This document shows, piece by piece, positions 34,072-41,570 of a DNA stretch of 43,889 bases (positions are counted from its first letter, which is position 1; every line of letters starts with the position of its first letter). The position numbers were made by a program, and so were the translations under genes. The DNA is from an uncultured Selenomonadales bacterium (lineage in GTDB: Bacteria > Bacillota > Clostridia > Christensenellales > QALW01), in the NCBI GenBank assembly GCA_905200615.1, contig CAJKLB010000016.1:1-43889 (forward strand), given 5' to 3'. Under the pieces are notes generated by a model. It did no database searches, was not told where the DNA came from, and worked only from the letters and a program-made list of their open reading frames with translations.

Positions 34072-34123
34072 AAAAAAACAACATTGATACTTACTCTTTA
34101 GGGAAGAATCAATGTTGTTTTTT
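34072..34123. terminator. Bidirectional terminator
   Basis: AAAAAACAACATTGAT pairs with ATCAATGTTGTTTTTT, with a 19-base loop. It serves the regulator gene and the convergent URO-D-like gene. The 200 bases before it (33876-34071) hold no gene I can support. Confidence 0.85.
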
Positions 34124-34127
34124 ATGC

Positions 34128-35105
34128 TTATTTCTCTCCGGCTCGAAGCTGTTCAAAGGAACGGCAGATGGCTTGATAATTTTCTTCGCTCATACCCACA
34201 CTGTGATATTCTTCAATATAAGCGATAAAACCTCCTTTTCCTTCCGGATTTAAAAGTCGGTTTAGTTTTCTGGTATAGTCATGAATTTCATCCGGCGTTC
34301 CGTGAATGGCTATGGTTTGATGATCTACGGGACACATGAGACAGACCTTGCCGGCAAGCTGCTGAGCCAGATTCTCCAGCGGGAACAGTTCCGGCTGGTT
34401 CAGATTTAAAATATTGGCACCGGCCTCTACGAGATCGGGCAGAATGTCCATTACCTGACCGCAGCTGTGGAAACAAATATCCGCGCCTCTCTTTCGAATA
34501 CGGGCAAATTGCCGTTGATAAAAAGGAAGGAAGAACGAACGCCACATAGCTGGATTGATCATCAGACTTTTTTGCGTTCCCCAGTCGTCTCCGAACATGA
34601 TGCAATCTACACCTAGATCCAGCAGATGGTCGGCAACCGCCTCTTCATATTGGGTCACAATTTCCATTAAATCATGGAATTTTTCCGGTTCCAGATACAA
34701 ATCTTCCATTGCATTTTCAAATCCACGGATAAAAGAAGCGGTATTAAATCCGGTGATTCCCAGAGATCCGATAATATATTGGTCGGGATGCGCCTCAATT
34801 TGGCGTTTGGTTTCTTCATATCGGGTGGGATCGTGAGGATCGGGCGCTTTATAATTATAAAACCCGTCCCAGCTATCCTTCAGCGGAGGCTCTTTGGGTT
34901 GTCCCATAGTATCGTCATGATGAACCCATACAAATCCCCATTCCGAGCGTCCCGGTGTTTCCGGTTGAAAAGAAGGGGGAGAGGAAGGTCCGGTAATAAA
35001 AAAATCCGAACGTTCTAAATCTCGGTTAAAATACAGAACCGGCAGTCGCTCCGGTGATTCAAAATGTATAGCCCTGCGGGCATTTTCTCTTGCAGAAAGA
35101 CTCAT
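34128..35105 (-). CDS. URO-D-family protein (possible corrinoid methyltransferase)
   Basis: A 325-residue protein of the uroporphyrinogen-decarboxylase/methyltransferase superfamily. Family features are the start SLSARENARRAI, FIRGFENAMEDLYLEPEKF, DCIMFGDDWGTQKSLMINP, FHSCGQVMDILPDLVEAGAN and the closing GGFIA. Haem genes are absent nearby, and such stand-alone clostridial copies usually act as methyl-transfer proteins of unknown substrate; I do not commit to decarboxylase activity. GGGTGATTTTT precedes ATG 35105. It is monocistronic with promoter and terminator. Confidence 0.82.
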   Translation of the reverse strand: MSLSARENARRAIHFESPERLPVLYFNRDLERSDFFITGPSSPPSFQPETPGRSEWGFVWVHHDDTMGQPKEPPLKDSWDGFYNYKAPDPHDPTRYEETKRQIEAHPDQYIIGSLGITGFNTASFIRGFENAMEDLYLEPEKFHDLMEIVTQYEEAVADHLLDLGVDCIMFGDDWGTQKSLMINPAMWRSFFLPFYQRQFARIRKRGADICFHSCGQVMDILPDLVEAGANILNLNQPELFPLENLAQQLAGKVCLMCPVDHQTIAIHGTPDEIHDYTRKLNRLLNPEGKGGFIAYIEEYHSVGMSEENYQAICRSFEQLRAGEK

Positions 35106-35133
35106 AAAAATCACCCATTAAAAAATTTTTTTT

Positions 35134-35162
35134 ATAATACTATTTTTTTGATAAAAAATCAA
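35134..35162 (-). promoter_or_regulatory. Promoter of the URO-D-like gene
   Basis: On the minus strand TTGATT (35162-35157), 17 bases, TATTAT (35139-35134). Confidence 0.6.
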
Positions 35163-35373
35163 GACCTTTTTTAAAAATAGGAGATACTTTTTCAATATTG
35201 GTACATGGTAAAATGAAATAGGACAGAAAGAACCAAAGCAGAAGTGATATGATTGAAGAAAACAAAAAACCACGAAGGATGGCTATGGAGCAGAAATAGT
35301 ATATCAAAGCTTCAACACCTAACAAAAGAAATACGTGCGTGAATTCAAACATACCGAGGCAGAGATTGCCCAA
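35140..35373 (-). CDS. Doubtful small membrane protein
   Basis: A 77-codon frame with two hydrophobic segments (FTHVFLLLGVEALIYYF, GFLFSSIISLLLWFFLSYFI) and a basic C-terminus (FKKGLDFLSKK). There is no good ribosome site (GGGC only) and no homology I know. The 3' end overlaps the URO-D-like promoter. It may be a real small membrane protein, or the remnant of a larger gene. Confidence 0.3.
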   Translation of the reverse strand: MGNLCLGMFEFTHVFLLLGVEALIYYFCSIAILRGFLFSSIISLLLWFFLSYFILPCTNIEKVSPIFKKGLDFLSKK

Positions 35374-36140
35374 AACGCGAATCGCCGAAATAGCGGAAAT
35401 CTCACACTCCGCACTGCACCTATAGCTAGCTCAGAACAGTTAGATAGTGAACTGCGCTCATATTATAGATATGGAAATCGGAAATATGGGTAAAACAGGG
35501 AAAGGAGGCCGTTCGCCGATAGGTAATGGAGGCGCAGGCGTTGTTATGCTGAAAAGCGGATTTTACAAGATGTCGTCGGATCTTCTGCACTACCGCACAA
35601 AGCCGGACGGAACATTCGATGGGGTGCGCCAAAACGAATGAATCAGGTGTTACGGGCGTGGAATTCTCGTTTTAATGATAGAAAATGGCGCTTTTTGCTA
35701 ATTGCAAAAAAGAGGTTAAAAAATTTTTTATTAAGATTTTATATCAGAAGTTTTTAGATATTGAAGATAGGATGTTATGACAGCCTAATCTCTGATATTA
35801 TCGTTCAATAGTGTTTTTACTTTTTAACAGATCAATTTTTTAATAGAAGTAGATATAATAAAGGAAAAGAGACAAATGTTTTTTTGCAAAGTATTAAGCT
35901 GTAGAAGAGCAAAGCTTGTTTTGACTTTATCAAGCCTAAAATTATATTGTGTCTTTTGAAAATTGTAGAGTGCTGTCAGCAGCGTTCCTGTCTTCAGCAG
36001 AATTATAGCTTATTACCGTAATTGGGAATGACATTGTTTCTATGTCCCCTTAAAGAATTTGTAATTACAGGAATGACTTATGAATCCTCCTCTTTACAGA
36101 TTGCCGCTGCATGATGCACTCTATTTGCCTTTTTGCATGT
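35374..36140. other. Gene-poor, AT-rich interval of about 770 bases
   Basis: I see no supported gene. A 64-codon plus frame from 35447 has a GTG start and no ribosome site. The stretch has scattered A/T runs and a weak repeat GTGCTGTCAGCAGC near 35970, and looks like decayed sequence between the URO-D-like gene and the collagen-like gene. Confidence 0.4.
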
Positions 36141-37484
36141 TTATCGCTGATCGCTGACTGTAGCACTGCTGTTACTGGCTTCCAACGCCGAAAGCGGGTC
36201 ATACGGCGCGCCTGTTGTCGTGCCGGCAAGCAGTGCGATATCCACCGCGTTTTCCGGAATACCCCAAGAGTTGCCCGAAAATAAAAATATTGCTTGATCA
36301 ACAACATATCCACGGGTATTATATACTACATTATCCATAATTGTTCCGGTAGAACCGGGATTTAAATATGCCGGCTGGCGCAAAGTATGAAAAATATTGT
36401 TACGCACTAACAAATTTGTGACATTGTTTTGTGTTACAAAACCTCTGTTTACTACCCATGTTGAAGAATCGCCTGATTGATTCGGTCCGTAGATTAAACA
36501 ATTTAAAATTCGAGTCCCATCTCCGGCAACCTGTATGAATTCGACAGGATAGGGAATATCGCTGGTCATGGTAAGACCGTCAATGGTTTCATCTTCACCG
36601 TTTAATAAAAACGGCACGACGGGCGCTTGAAGAAAAATAACAGATCCGGCCGCACCTTGAATGGTTAATCCCGGTATGTTCACGGAAATTTGCTGTGTGA
36701 TGGGATAAGTCCCGCGCAAAACGTGTATAAAGCCATCCGGTTGCGCTGCTGCCAGCGCTTGCTCAATCGTTTGAAACGGTGCATTTTGACTGCCGTCTCC
36801 ATCCGGAGCAGCATCCGCCTGAACATATAAATTATAGGGGTTTGGCTCAACGGCTCCGGTTGGACCTGTTGGACCGGTAGGACCAACTGCACCTGTTGGA
36901 CCTGTTGGACCGGTAGGACCGAGAGCACCTGCCGTGCCTGTAGGGCCGGTTGGACCAGCAGCACCCGTTGGACCTGTTGGACCGGCACCTGCTGGGCCTG
37001 TGGGACCAGTTGGACCGGGAGCGCCAGCTACCCCAGTGGGACCTGTGGGACCGGCTACACCGGAAGCACCTGTTGGACCTGTGGGACCGACCGGACCGGG
37101 AGTACCGGTAGGACCGGGGGCACCTGTTGGACCTGTGGGACCGGCTATACCGGGAGTACCTGTTGGGCCGGTAGGACCCGTTGCGCCTGTGGGACCGGTA
37201 GAACCGGGAGCACCAGCTGCACCGGTGGGACCTGTAGGGCCGGGAGTACCAGCTGCCCCGGATGGACCGGTAGGCCCCGTTGCGCCTGTAGGACCGGTAG
37301 AACCGGACGCGCCTGTAGGACCGATTGGACCCATGGCCCCAGTAGGACCTGTGGGACCGGTTGGACCGGGAAGCCCCGGCGCGCCTATAGGTCCCATGGG
37401 ACCGGTTGGACCGGGGATAGGGCATATTGGCTGGCAAGATATGCAGCAGTTCTTGTTGTATCCATTGCTGTTCTTACAATACAT
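36141..37484 (-). CDS. Collagen-like protein with beta-helix C-terminal domain
   Basis: A 447-residue protein. The N-terminus has five cysteines in the first 21 residues (C3, C13, C14, C17, C21) and no signal peptide. Residues 25-212 are about 62 Gly-X-Y triplets, mostly GPT, with one lone GA dipeptide (166-167) breaking the register. The remaining 235 residues start NLYVQADAAPDGDGSQNAPF and look like a right-handed parallel beta-helix (TIEQALAAAQPDGFIHVLRG, GLTIQGAAGSVIF, NCLIYGPNQSGD, NLLVRNNIFHTL, GTIMDNVVYNTRG). BclA-type exosporium filaments share the collagen stem, though their C-terminal domain differs. GGAGG sits 11 bases before ATG 37484, and a sigma-K promoter lies upstream, so spore-surface localisation is likely. 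Confidence 0.85.
   Translation of the reverse strand: MYCKNSNGYNKNCCISCQPICPIPGPTGPMGPIGAPGLPGPTGPTGPTGAMGPIGPTGASGSTGPTGATGPTGPSGAAGTPGPTGPTGAAGAPGSTGPTGATGPTGPTGTPGIAGPTGPTGAPGPTGTPGPVGPTGPTGASGVAGPTGPTGVAGAPGPTGPTGPAGAGPTGPTGAAGPTGPTGTAGALGPTGPTGPTGAVGPTGPTGPTGAVEPNPYNLYVQADAAPDGDGSQNAPFQTIEQALAAAQPDGFIHVLRGTYPITQQISVNIPGLTIQGAAGSVIFLQAPVVPFLLNGEDETIDGLTMTSDIPYPVEFIQVAGDGTRILNCLIYGPNQSGDSSTWVVNRGFVTQNNVTNLLVRNNIFHTLRQPAYLNPGSTGTIMDNVVYNTRGYVVDQAIFLFSGNSWGIPENAVDIALLAGTTTGAPYDPLSALEASNSSATVSDQR
36849..37412 (-). repeat. Gly-X-Y collagen repeat DNA
   Basis: About 62 nine-base units coding GPT, GAP, GAS, GTP and similar. The GGA/CCx codons make a GC-rich segment, and the opposite strand reads as a GPV/APV repeat too, which is a consequence of the codons. 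The repeat is prone to replication slippage; the dipeptide GA marks one lost codon. Confidence 0.9.
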
Positions 37485-37516
37485 AGAAATTGAAACCTCC
37501 AGTTTGAACCTTACTA

Positions 37517-37545
37517 TATTTTATGTTGTTAAAAATATATTGGTT
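37517..37545 (-). promoter_or_regulatory. Sigma-K type promoter of the collagen-like gene
   Basis: On the minus strand AACC (37545-37542), exactly 16 bases, CATAAAATA (37525-37517). This fits the sigma-K consensus mACm-N16-CATAnnnTA without mismatch. It lies about 30 bases before the start codon. Confidence 0.75.
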
Positions 37546-37684
37546 CTGCTGAAAATTATTTATGCAGGGAAATCTTGTTGGATTTCAATGGATTGTAACA
37601 AACAGCAAGGGAAATAAGGCTTAAATTTTTTTGGTGTACATAGGTTTATAGTCATATCACAGTTAAAGGCATGATCCATTCCCT

Positions 37685-39307
37685 TTACGGTTCCGAGGCA
37701 AAGAGACTAATCCAAGGTTTTGCTTTATCGTTCTCGTCTGAAAGGTCACCATTATTGAAAGCTTCATACAGAGAGCAAGTTATAAAGCTTGACAAATGGT
37801 TGGACAAAAAGTTAGCCATTTGAGAATGGAGATGTTTCGGTACTGTTGCCTCATATTCATTCAGCACCTGTTTCCAAGCTATTTCAAAGAACGGTAATGC
37901 TGTATCATAAAACTCAAGGGAAAGCTTTTCAACCATGCGTCTGCCTTGCCTGTCAATAAAGAAATAGTTCGGCACAAATACACCATCTTTCTTAACGAAC
38001 AGACCTTTTTCCATAGCAACACTGAACAGATATTTTTGCTCGTCATTAAGCAGGTCAGGTTGCAGTTCTCCTTTGATGATTTTTCTGCAGAGCTCAAATA
38101 TACCGTTGGGCAAATTGAAGAATATATTACTGTCAAGACCGCTCCAATAATGATAAAACCCCTGTACGAATTCTGAGCCGCTTTTGTGAACCGGCCCGTC
38201 AAACGGAATATATTCTTTCCATTCCGAACCCGCGGTTCCTATATCGGAATAATAACTGTTATTGAAACCAAGAGCGATCCATTTCCCTCCGTTAGGTCTG
38301 TCCGGAATATCATGATAATGAATAATATGACAAACTTCATCCTTGAATTTATTCGCAGCGATATCCGTTACGATGTGAATGTATACCCATAAAAGACGTT
38401 TCCAACTAAATTGCACAATATTGTTTTTGAATTCAAGAAGTCTTTCTTTGTGTTTATTAAGGTGCGAAATCAAAGCATTATAATAGGAGGGGAAACAGGT
38501 TTTATATAGCTTGACTGCCATACCGGTGTTGTTTCCGGGAAGAATGACAAAATCCGTCTGATACTTTCCGGGTGATATTTCTCTCAATAATTGATTGTCT
38601 TTCAAATACTCTGTGTCGTCTTCAATATATACCGCGGAAATTCCCAATTCATTGCACAAATCCTCAATGCGCATGGGGCTTTGATAGGCCGCAAGTAAAA
38701 TATTTTGCGTTGATTTGCTTCTTACACAGCTCATGGGCTCATTAGTAAGCCCTGGATTCCCTTGACAAGATATCAGAAGTTTGCCGGGGTTATAACTTTT
38801 TTCACCGTATTCACGCATCGTATCGATTCCTTTCTCAATTCGTTTTTTGCCTTCATGAAGCCACCACTTGACTGTACCGATATTTGAACCGGTTTCAGCA
38901 GCAATCTCCTCACAGCTTTTTTCATCAAAATAAAACATAATAAGGGATTGTCTGTATTTTTTTGACATTAAGGCCAGCTCTCGACGCAGAGTGCCAATTT
39001 GTTCTTGAAGCACATATTCTCCCTCTATGTTCTTCTCAGACAGAATGCTCTCCGGAAGATATTCACCGCCTATATATTTTTTCTTCCGCAAAAAATTATG
39101 AAATGTATGGACAGATACACTCCAAACAAAAGCGTTAAAATTTTTAATTTCTTTGCCGGCGTTTATGGCATGAAGAATTTGATATGCGATTTCTTGAGAG
39201 AGATCTTCCGCTTCTGTACGGTTATTCATTTTTATAACAGAAAAGCCGAATATTTTTGATAGATATTCTTCTTTTAACAGCGCCGTCAATTCTTCGCGTT
39301 TTGACAA
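37685..39307 (-). CDS. ECF-like sigma factor with long C-terminal extension
   Basis: A 540-residue protein. Residues about 10-80 carry sigma region 2 (NRTEAEDLSQEIAYQILHAI, NFNAFVWSVSVHTFHNFLR) and about 105-160 region 4 (LRRELALMSKKYRQSLIMFY, SCEEIAAETGSNIGTVKWWL). The next part (about 197-255) looks like a winged-helix (ILLAAYQSPMRIEDLCNELGIS ... SPGKY), and about 285 further residues are unrecognised, with aromatic/His-rich IIHYHDIPDRPNGGKW and YHYWSGLDSN. Normal ECF factors have under 200 residues; the extension may replace an anti-sigma factor. No anti-sigma gene is adjacent. The start is TTG 39307 with GAGGTGA at 9 bases. Targets unknown; the collagen-like gene is next in the same direction but has a sigma-K promoter. 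Confidence 0.82.
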   Translation of the reverse strand: MSKREELTALLKEEYLSKIFGFSVIKMNNRTEAEDLSQEIAYQILHAINAGKEIKNFNAFVWSVSVHTFHNFLRKKKYIGGEYLPESILSEKNIEGEYVLQEQIGTLRRELALMSKKYRQSLIMFYFDEKSCEEIAAETGSNIGTVKWWLHEGKKRIEKGIDTMREYGEKSYNPGKLLISCQGNPGLTNEPMSCVRSKSTQNILLAAYQSPMRIEDLCNELGISAVYIEDDTEYLKDNQLLREISPGKYQTDFVILPGNNTGMAVKLYKTCFPSYYNALISHLNKHKERLLEFKNNIVQFSWKRLLWVYIHIVTDIAANKFKDEVCHIIHYHDIPDRPNGGKWIALGFNNSYYSDIGTAGSEWKEYIPFDGPVHKSGSEFVQGFYHYWSGLDSNIFFNLPNGIFELCRKIIKGELQPDLLNDEQKYLFSVAMEKGLFVKKDGVFVPNYFFIDRQGRRMVEKLSLEFYDTALPFFEIAWKQVLNEYEATVPKHLHSQMANFLSNHLSSFITCSLYEAFNNGDLSDENDKAKPWISLFASEP

Positions 39308-39335
39308 GTGGTTTCACCTCACTTTTTTTTGAAAT

Positions 39336-39347
39336 ACAACATGTTGT
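39336..39347. promoter_or_regulatory. Palindrome upstream of the sigma-factor gene
   Basis: ACAACATGTTGT, a perfect 12-bp palindrome, 28 bases before the TTG start. It may be an operator. The remainder of the 308-base gap to 39615 holds a terminator (39450-39484) and nothing else I can support. Confidence 0.4.
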
Positions 39348-39449
39348 GTCATTTATTTAGTAACACAAAAACATGAACGGTTGGAAAATTTTTTGATTAT
39401 GCCATAAAAAATCATCCGCGGCAGCACTCCGGGGTCAATGATATTATAT

Positions 39450-39484
39450 AAAAAACCTGTTTTCACTATGAAGACAGGTTTTTT
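39450..39484 (-). terminator. Terminator after the SGNH hydrolase gene
   Basis: AAAAAACCTGT / ACAGGTTTTTT with the inner stem extended by TTTC/GAAG; a T run exists on each strand. It lies downstream of the SGNH gene on the minus strand. Confidence 0.8.
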
Positions 39485-39615
39485 ACAAACGGAGTATCGT
39501 TTTCTCATAGCCAAACAAGGCTGTTGAGATTTTGGTATGAAATCCGGTGGATATTGCACATTGGAATTGTGCTTTATGAGCCTTTCAACAAAACGGAGAG
39601 AGCTGTTTAAAAAAA

Positions 39616-40269
39616 TTAACGAGCTAAAAAATATTTTGACAGTTCTTCGGCAATCAAACCATGTCCCTCTTTAGAGGGATGATTTACGTGAGATAGATAT
39701 TTTACCAGATCCGTATCCTTTGCAATATTGCGGCGGAATGCCGAAAAGCTGTCCGCCAGGCCTATACTGTATGCATCGGCCAAACAAGTTATCTGTTCAG
39801 CCATTTTCTCCAGCTCATACCAATCGTTATTCTTTTTGAGATAGGAATTATCCCATGAAGGCGTGAGTAAAATCACTTTTTTTGATTCGTTGAGCGCACG
39901 GTTTATCATTTCCTCCCATGCGTTTTTTGCCCGGGACAACCCGATCCTTCGGTCATTAAGCCCGTAATCAATCGTAATAATATCCGGATTATGCGTAAGC
40001 ACATCATGCTCAAACCTGGAAGCCCCTGATTCTGAATCTTCGCCGCCGATGGCCGTTACAATAACATTGATAACCGCATACGGAAATCTTTCCTTTATAA
40101 TTTGATGGAGTCTGTGAGGATAAGCATTGAAGGTATCTACGTAAGGCGTGGCAAAATATCCTGCCGGCACACTGTGACCGTGACAAACAATATTTACCGT
40201 TCGATTGTCCGGCCAGTGCCGTGCCATTTCATCACATAAATCCGCAGTATATTCAATTCCGGCAATCAT
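39616..40269 (-). CDS. SGNH/GDSL-type hydrolase
   Basis: A 217-residue protein of the SGNH hydrolase superfamily without signal peptide. Block I is IVCHGHSVPAG (GDS replaced by GHS, with the nucleophile Ser retained), an oxyanion Gly is in AIGGEDSES, block III is YGLND (Gly-x-Asn-Asp), and block V reads HVNHPSKEGH with the catalytic His and an Asn three residues before. Esterase or acyl-hydrolase activity on a carbohydrate or lipid is plausible; substrate unknown. AAGGAGAG precedes ATG 40269. Neighbours are the sigma factor and the redox operon, with a terminator on each side. Confidence 0.82.
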   Translation of the reverse strand: MIAGIEYTADLCDEMARHWPDNRTVNIVCHGHSVPAGYFATPYVDTFNAYPHRLHQIIKERFPYAVINVIVTAIGGEDSESGASRFEHDVLTHNPDIITIDYGLNDRRIGLSRAKNAWEEMINRALNESKKVILLTPSWDNSYLKKNNDWYELEKMAEQITCLADAYSIGLADSFSAFRRNIAKDTDLVKYLSHVNHPSKEGHGLIAEELSKYFLAR

Positions 40270-40359
40270 CAGATTTCTCTCCTTTTGTATAGAATTCTAA
40301 AATTTGATTTTGGATTTATCACTCATGAAAATAAAAGATTCCGCAAGTATTTAAAATAT

Positions 40360-40395
40360 CGGCTGCGATTTGAATTTTCATTCAATTTGCAGCCG
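40360..40395 (-). terminator. Terminator of the redox operon
   Basis: CGGCTGC...GCAGCCG with an inner stem (ATTTGAAT / ATTCAAAT-like) of about 16 bp and two mismatches, followed on the minus strand by ATATTTT. Confidence 0.75.
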
Positions 40396-40403
40396 GTATT
40401 TAT

Positions 40404-41570
40404 TTAATAAGCCACCGGGACATCAATTTCCATATCGGAAAGGGGATAGGTGACACAAGGATGGATAAAACCGAATTTACGGTCTGCCTCTCGGCGTCCA
40501 TCACGTCCTTCGGCGACTTGATAATTGCCGGAAAGCCATTTGCTGTGGCAAAACCCGCAGCCGCCCGCGCGGCATTTGTTGGGCGCGTTTAAGCCGGCGC
40601 GTTCCATAGCTGTCAGCAAAGTTTCCTTTGTGTTGGCAGGAATGATGTATACCTCATCGCGCATATGCACAGTCAATTTCAGCTGCTCCGGATGTTCCGT
40701 GGGAAGATCTCCGCAGCAGGAGGCGTCACGATGCAGGGCTTTTTTGGGCAGCTGAAGCGGTGAGAGTTCTTGTTCCACAAAGTCATACATGGCTTGCGGT
40801 CCGCAGAGGAAAAAAGTACTGTCGACAAGATCGGTATATTTTTTCATCAGCGCAGCGGATACAAAACCCTGTTCACAACCGTCGCAAGATTCATCACTGA
40901 GAACATAAATTACTTGTACGTTACGGCAGCGGGCAGCCAACGCGTCAAGTTCCGCTTTGTAAGCAAGCTGTTTCGCTGTGCGCGCACCGTAGAAGAGAAG
41001 CATACGGTAACTTTCATCCCCGTCAGCCAGACTGCCTGCCATTGAAACAAAAGGAGTAATACCGCTGCCTCCGGCAATACAGATGATATTTTGACGGTCT
41101 CGCAAAGTCTCATAATGGAATTCTCCGGACGGCTCTGTCATAATAAAACGATCACCGACCTGAACTTTTTCATGGAGATAACCGGATACGAAACCGGCAT
41201 TTTCTATGGCCAGTATCAGTTTGTTGGCGAGTGCCTGCCGGGGCGTTGAAACGATAGAATAGGGGCGGCTGACTATGCTGGTTCCGATTTTAACTTGAAT
41301 TGATACATATTGACCGGCGCGGAAGAACGGAAACGCTTCACTGTCTACTCGGCGGAAAGTAAGTTCTCGAATGGTATCAGTCAGAAAACGAGTGCCTGTC
41401 ACTTCCACTTCCATATAACCTGGATGCAGCTTTTTTGCTAACACATTGGTACGATATTCCTGAGGAAGCGGCGCGTCGGAACCCTGCGCCAGCATCTTTC
41501 TGCGGGTAGGAACCATTTTTTTGAATCGCAGCATATCCATAAAACCAAAAAGCTGTTTTTTAAAATTCAT
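40404..41570 (-). CDS. Flavin reductase with C-terminal 2Fe-2S ferredoxin domain
   Basis: A 388-residue ferredoxin-NADP reductase-like protein. A 50-residue N-terminal extension precedes the FAD-binding domain (RPYSIVSTP, FAD motif), the NAD(P)-binding domain (CIAGGSGITPFVSMA, FFLCGPQAMYD), and a plant-type 2Fe-2S domain (CRAGGCGFCHSKW then HPC). Its layout matches the reductase component of oxygenases and demethylases. Its start overlaps the preceding gene's stop as ATGA, so the two proteins are made together and probably act as an electron-transfer pair. AAGGAGGCG lies upstream. Confidence 0.9.
   Translation of the reverse strand: MNFKKQLFGFMDMLRFKKMVPTRRKMLAQGSDAPLPQEYRTNVLAKKLHPGYMEVEVTGTRFLTDTIRELTFRRVDSEAFPFFRAGQYVSIQVKIGTSIVSRPYSIVSTPRQALANKLILAIENAGFVSGYLHEKVQVGDRFIMTEPSGEFHYETLRDRQNIICIAGGSGITPFVSMAGSLADGDESYRMLLFYGARTAKQLAYKAELDALAARCRNVQVIYVLSDESCDGCEQGFVSAALMKKYTDLVDSTFFLCGPQAMYDFVEQELSPLQLPKKALHRDASCCGDLPTEHPEQLKLTVHMRDEVYIIPANTKETLLTAMERAGLNAPNKCRAGGCGFCHSKWLSGNYQVAEGRDGRREADRKFGFIHPCVTYPLSDMEIDVPVAY

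Noticed and set aside
34128..35105. Haem biosynthetic uroporphyrinogen decarboxylase
   Set aside because: No other haem genes nearby and only the general superfamily pattern; a methyltransferase-like role is as likely.
35447..35641. 64-codon plus-strand frame
   Set aside because: GTG start without ribosome site and no recognisable domain; looks like decayed DNA.
36849..37412. CRISPR-like or satellite repeats
   Set aside because: The short units are Gly-X-Y codons in frame, without spacers of uniform length.
36934..37617. 227-codon Gly-Pro-Val repeat frame opposite the collagen-like gene
   Set aside because: It is the antisense reading of a GGN/CCN codon repeat, has no ribosome site, and runs into the sigma-K promoter of the real gene.
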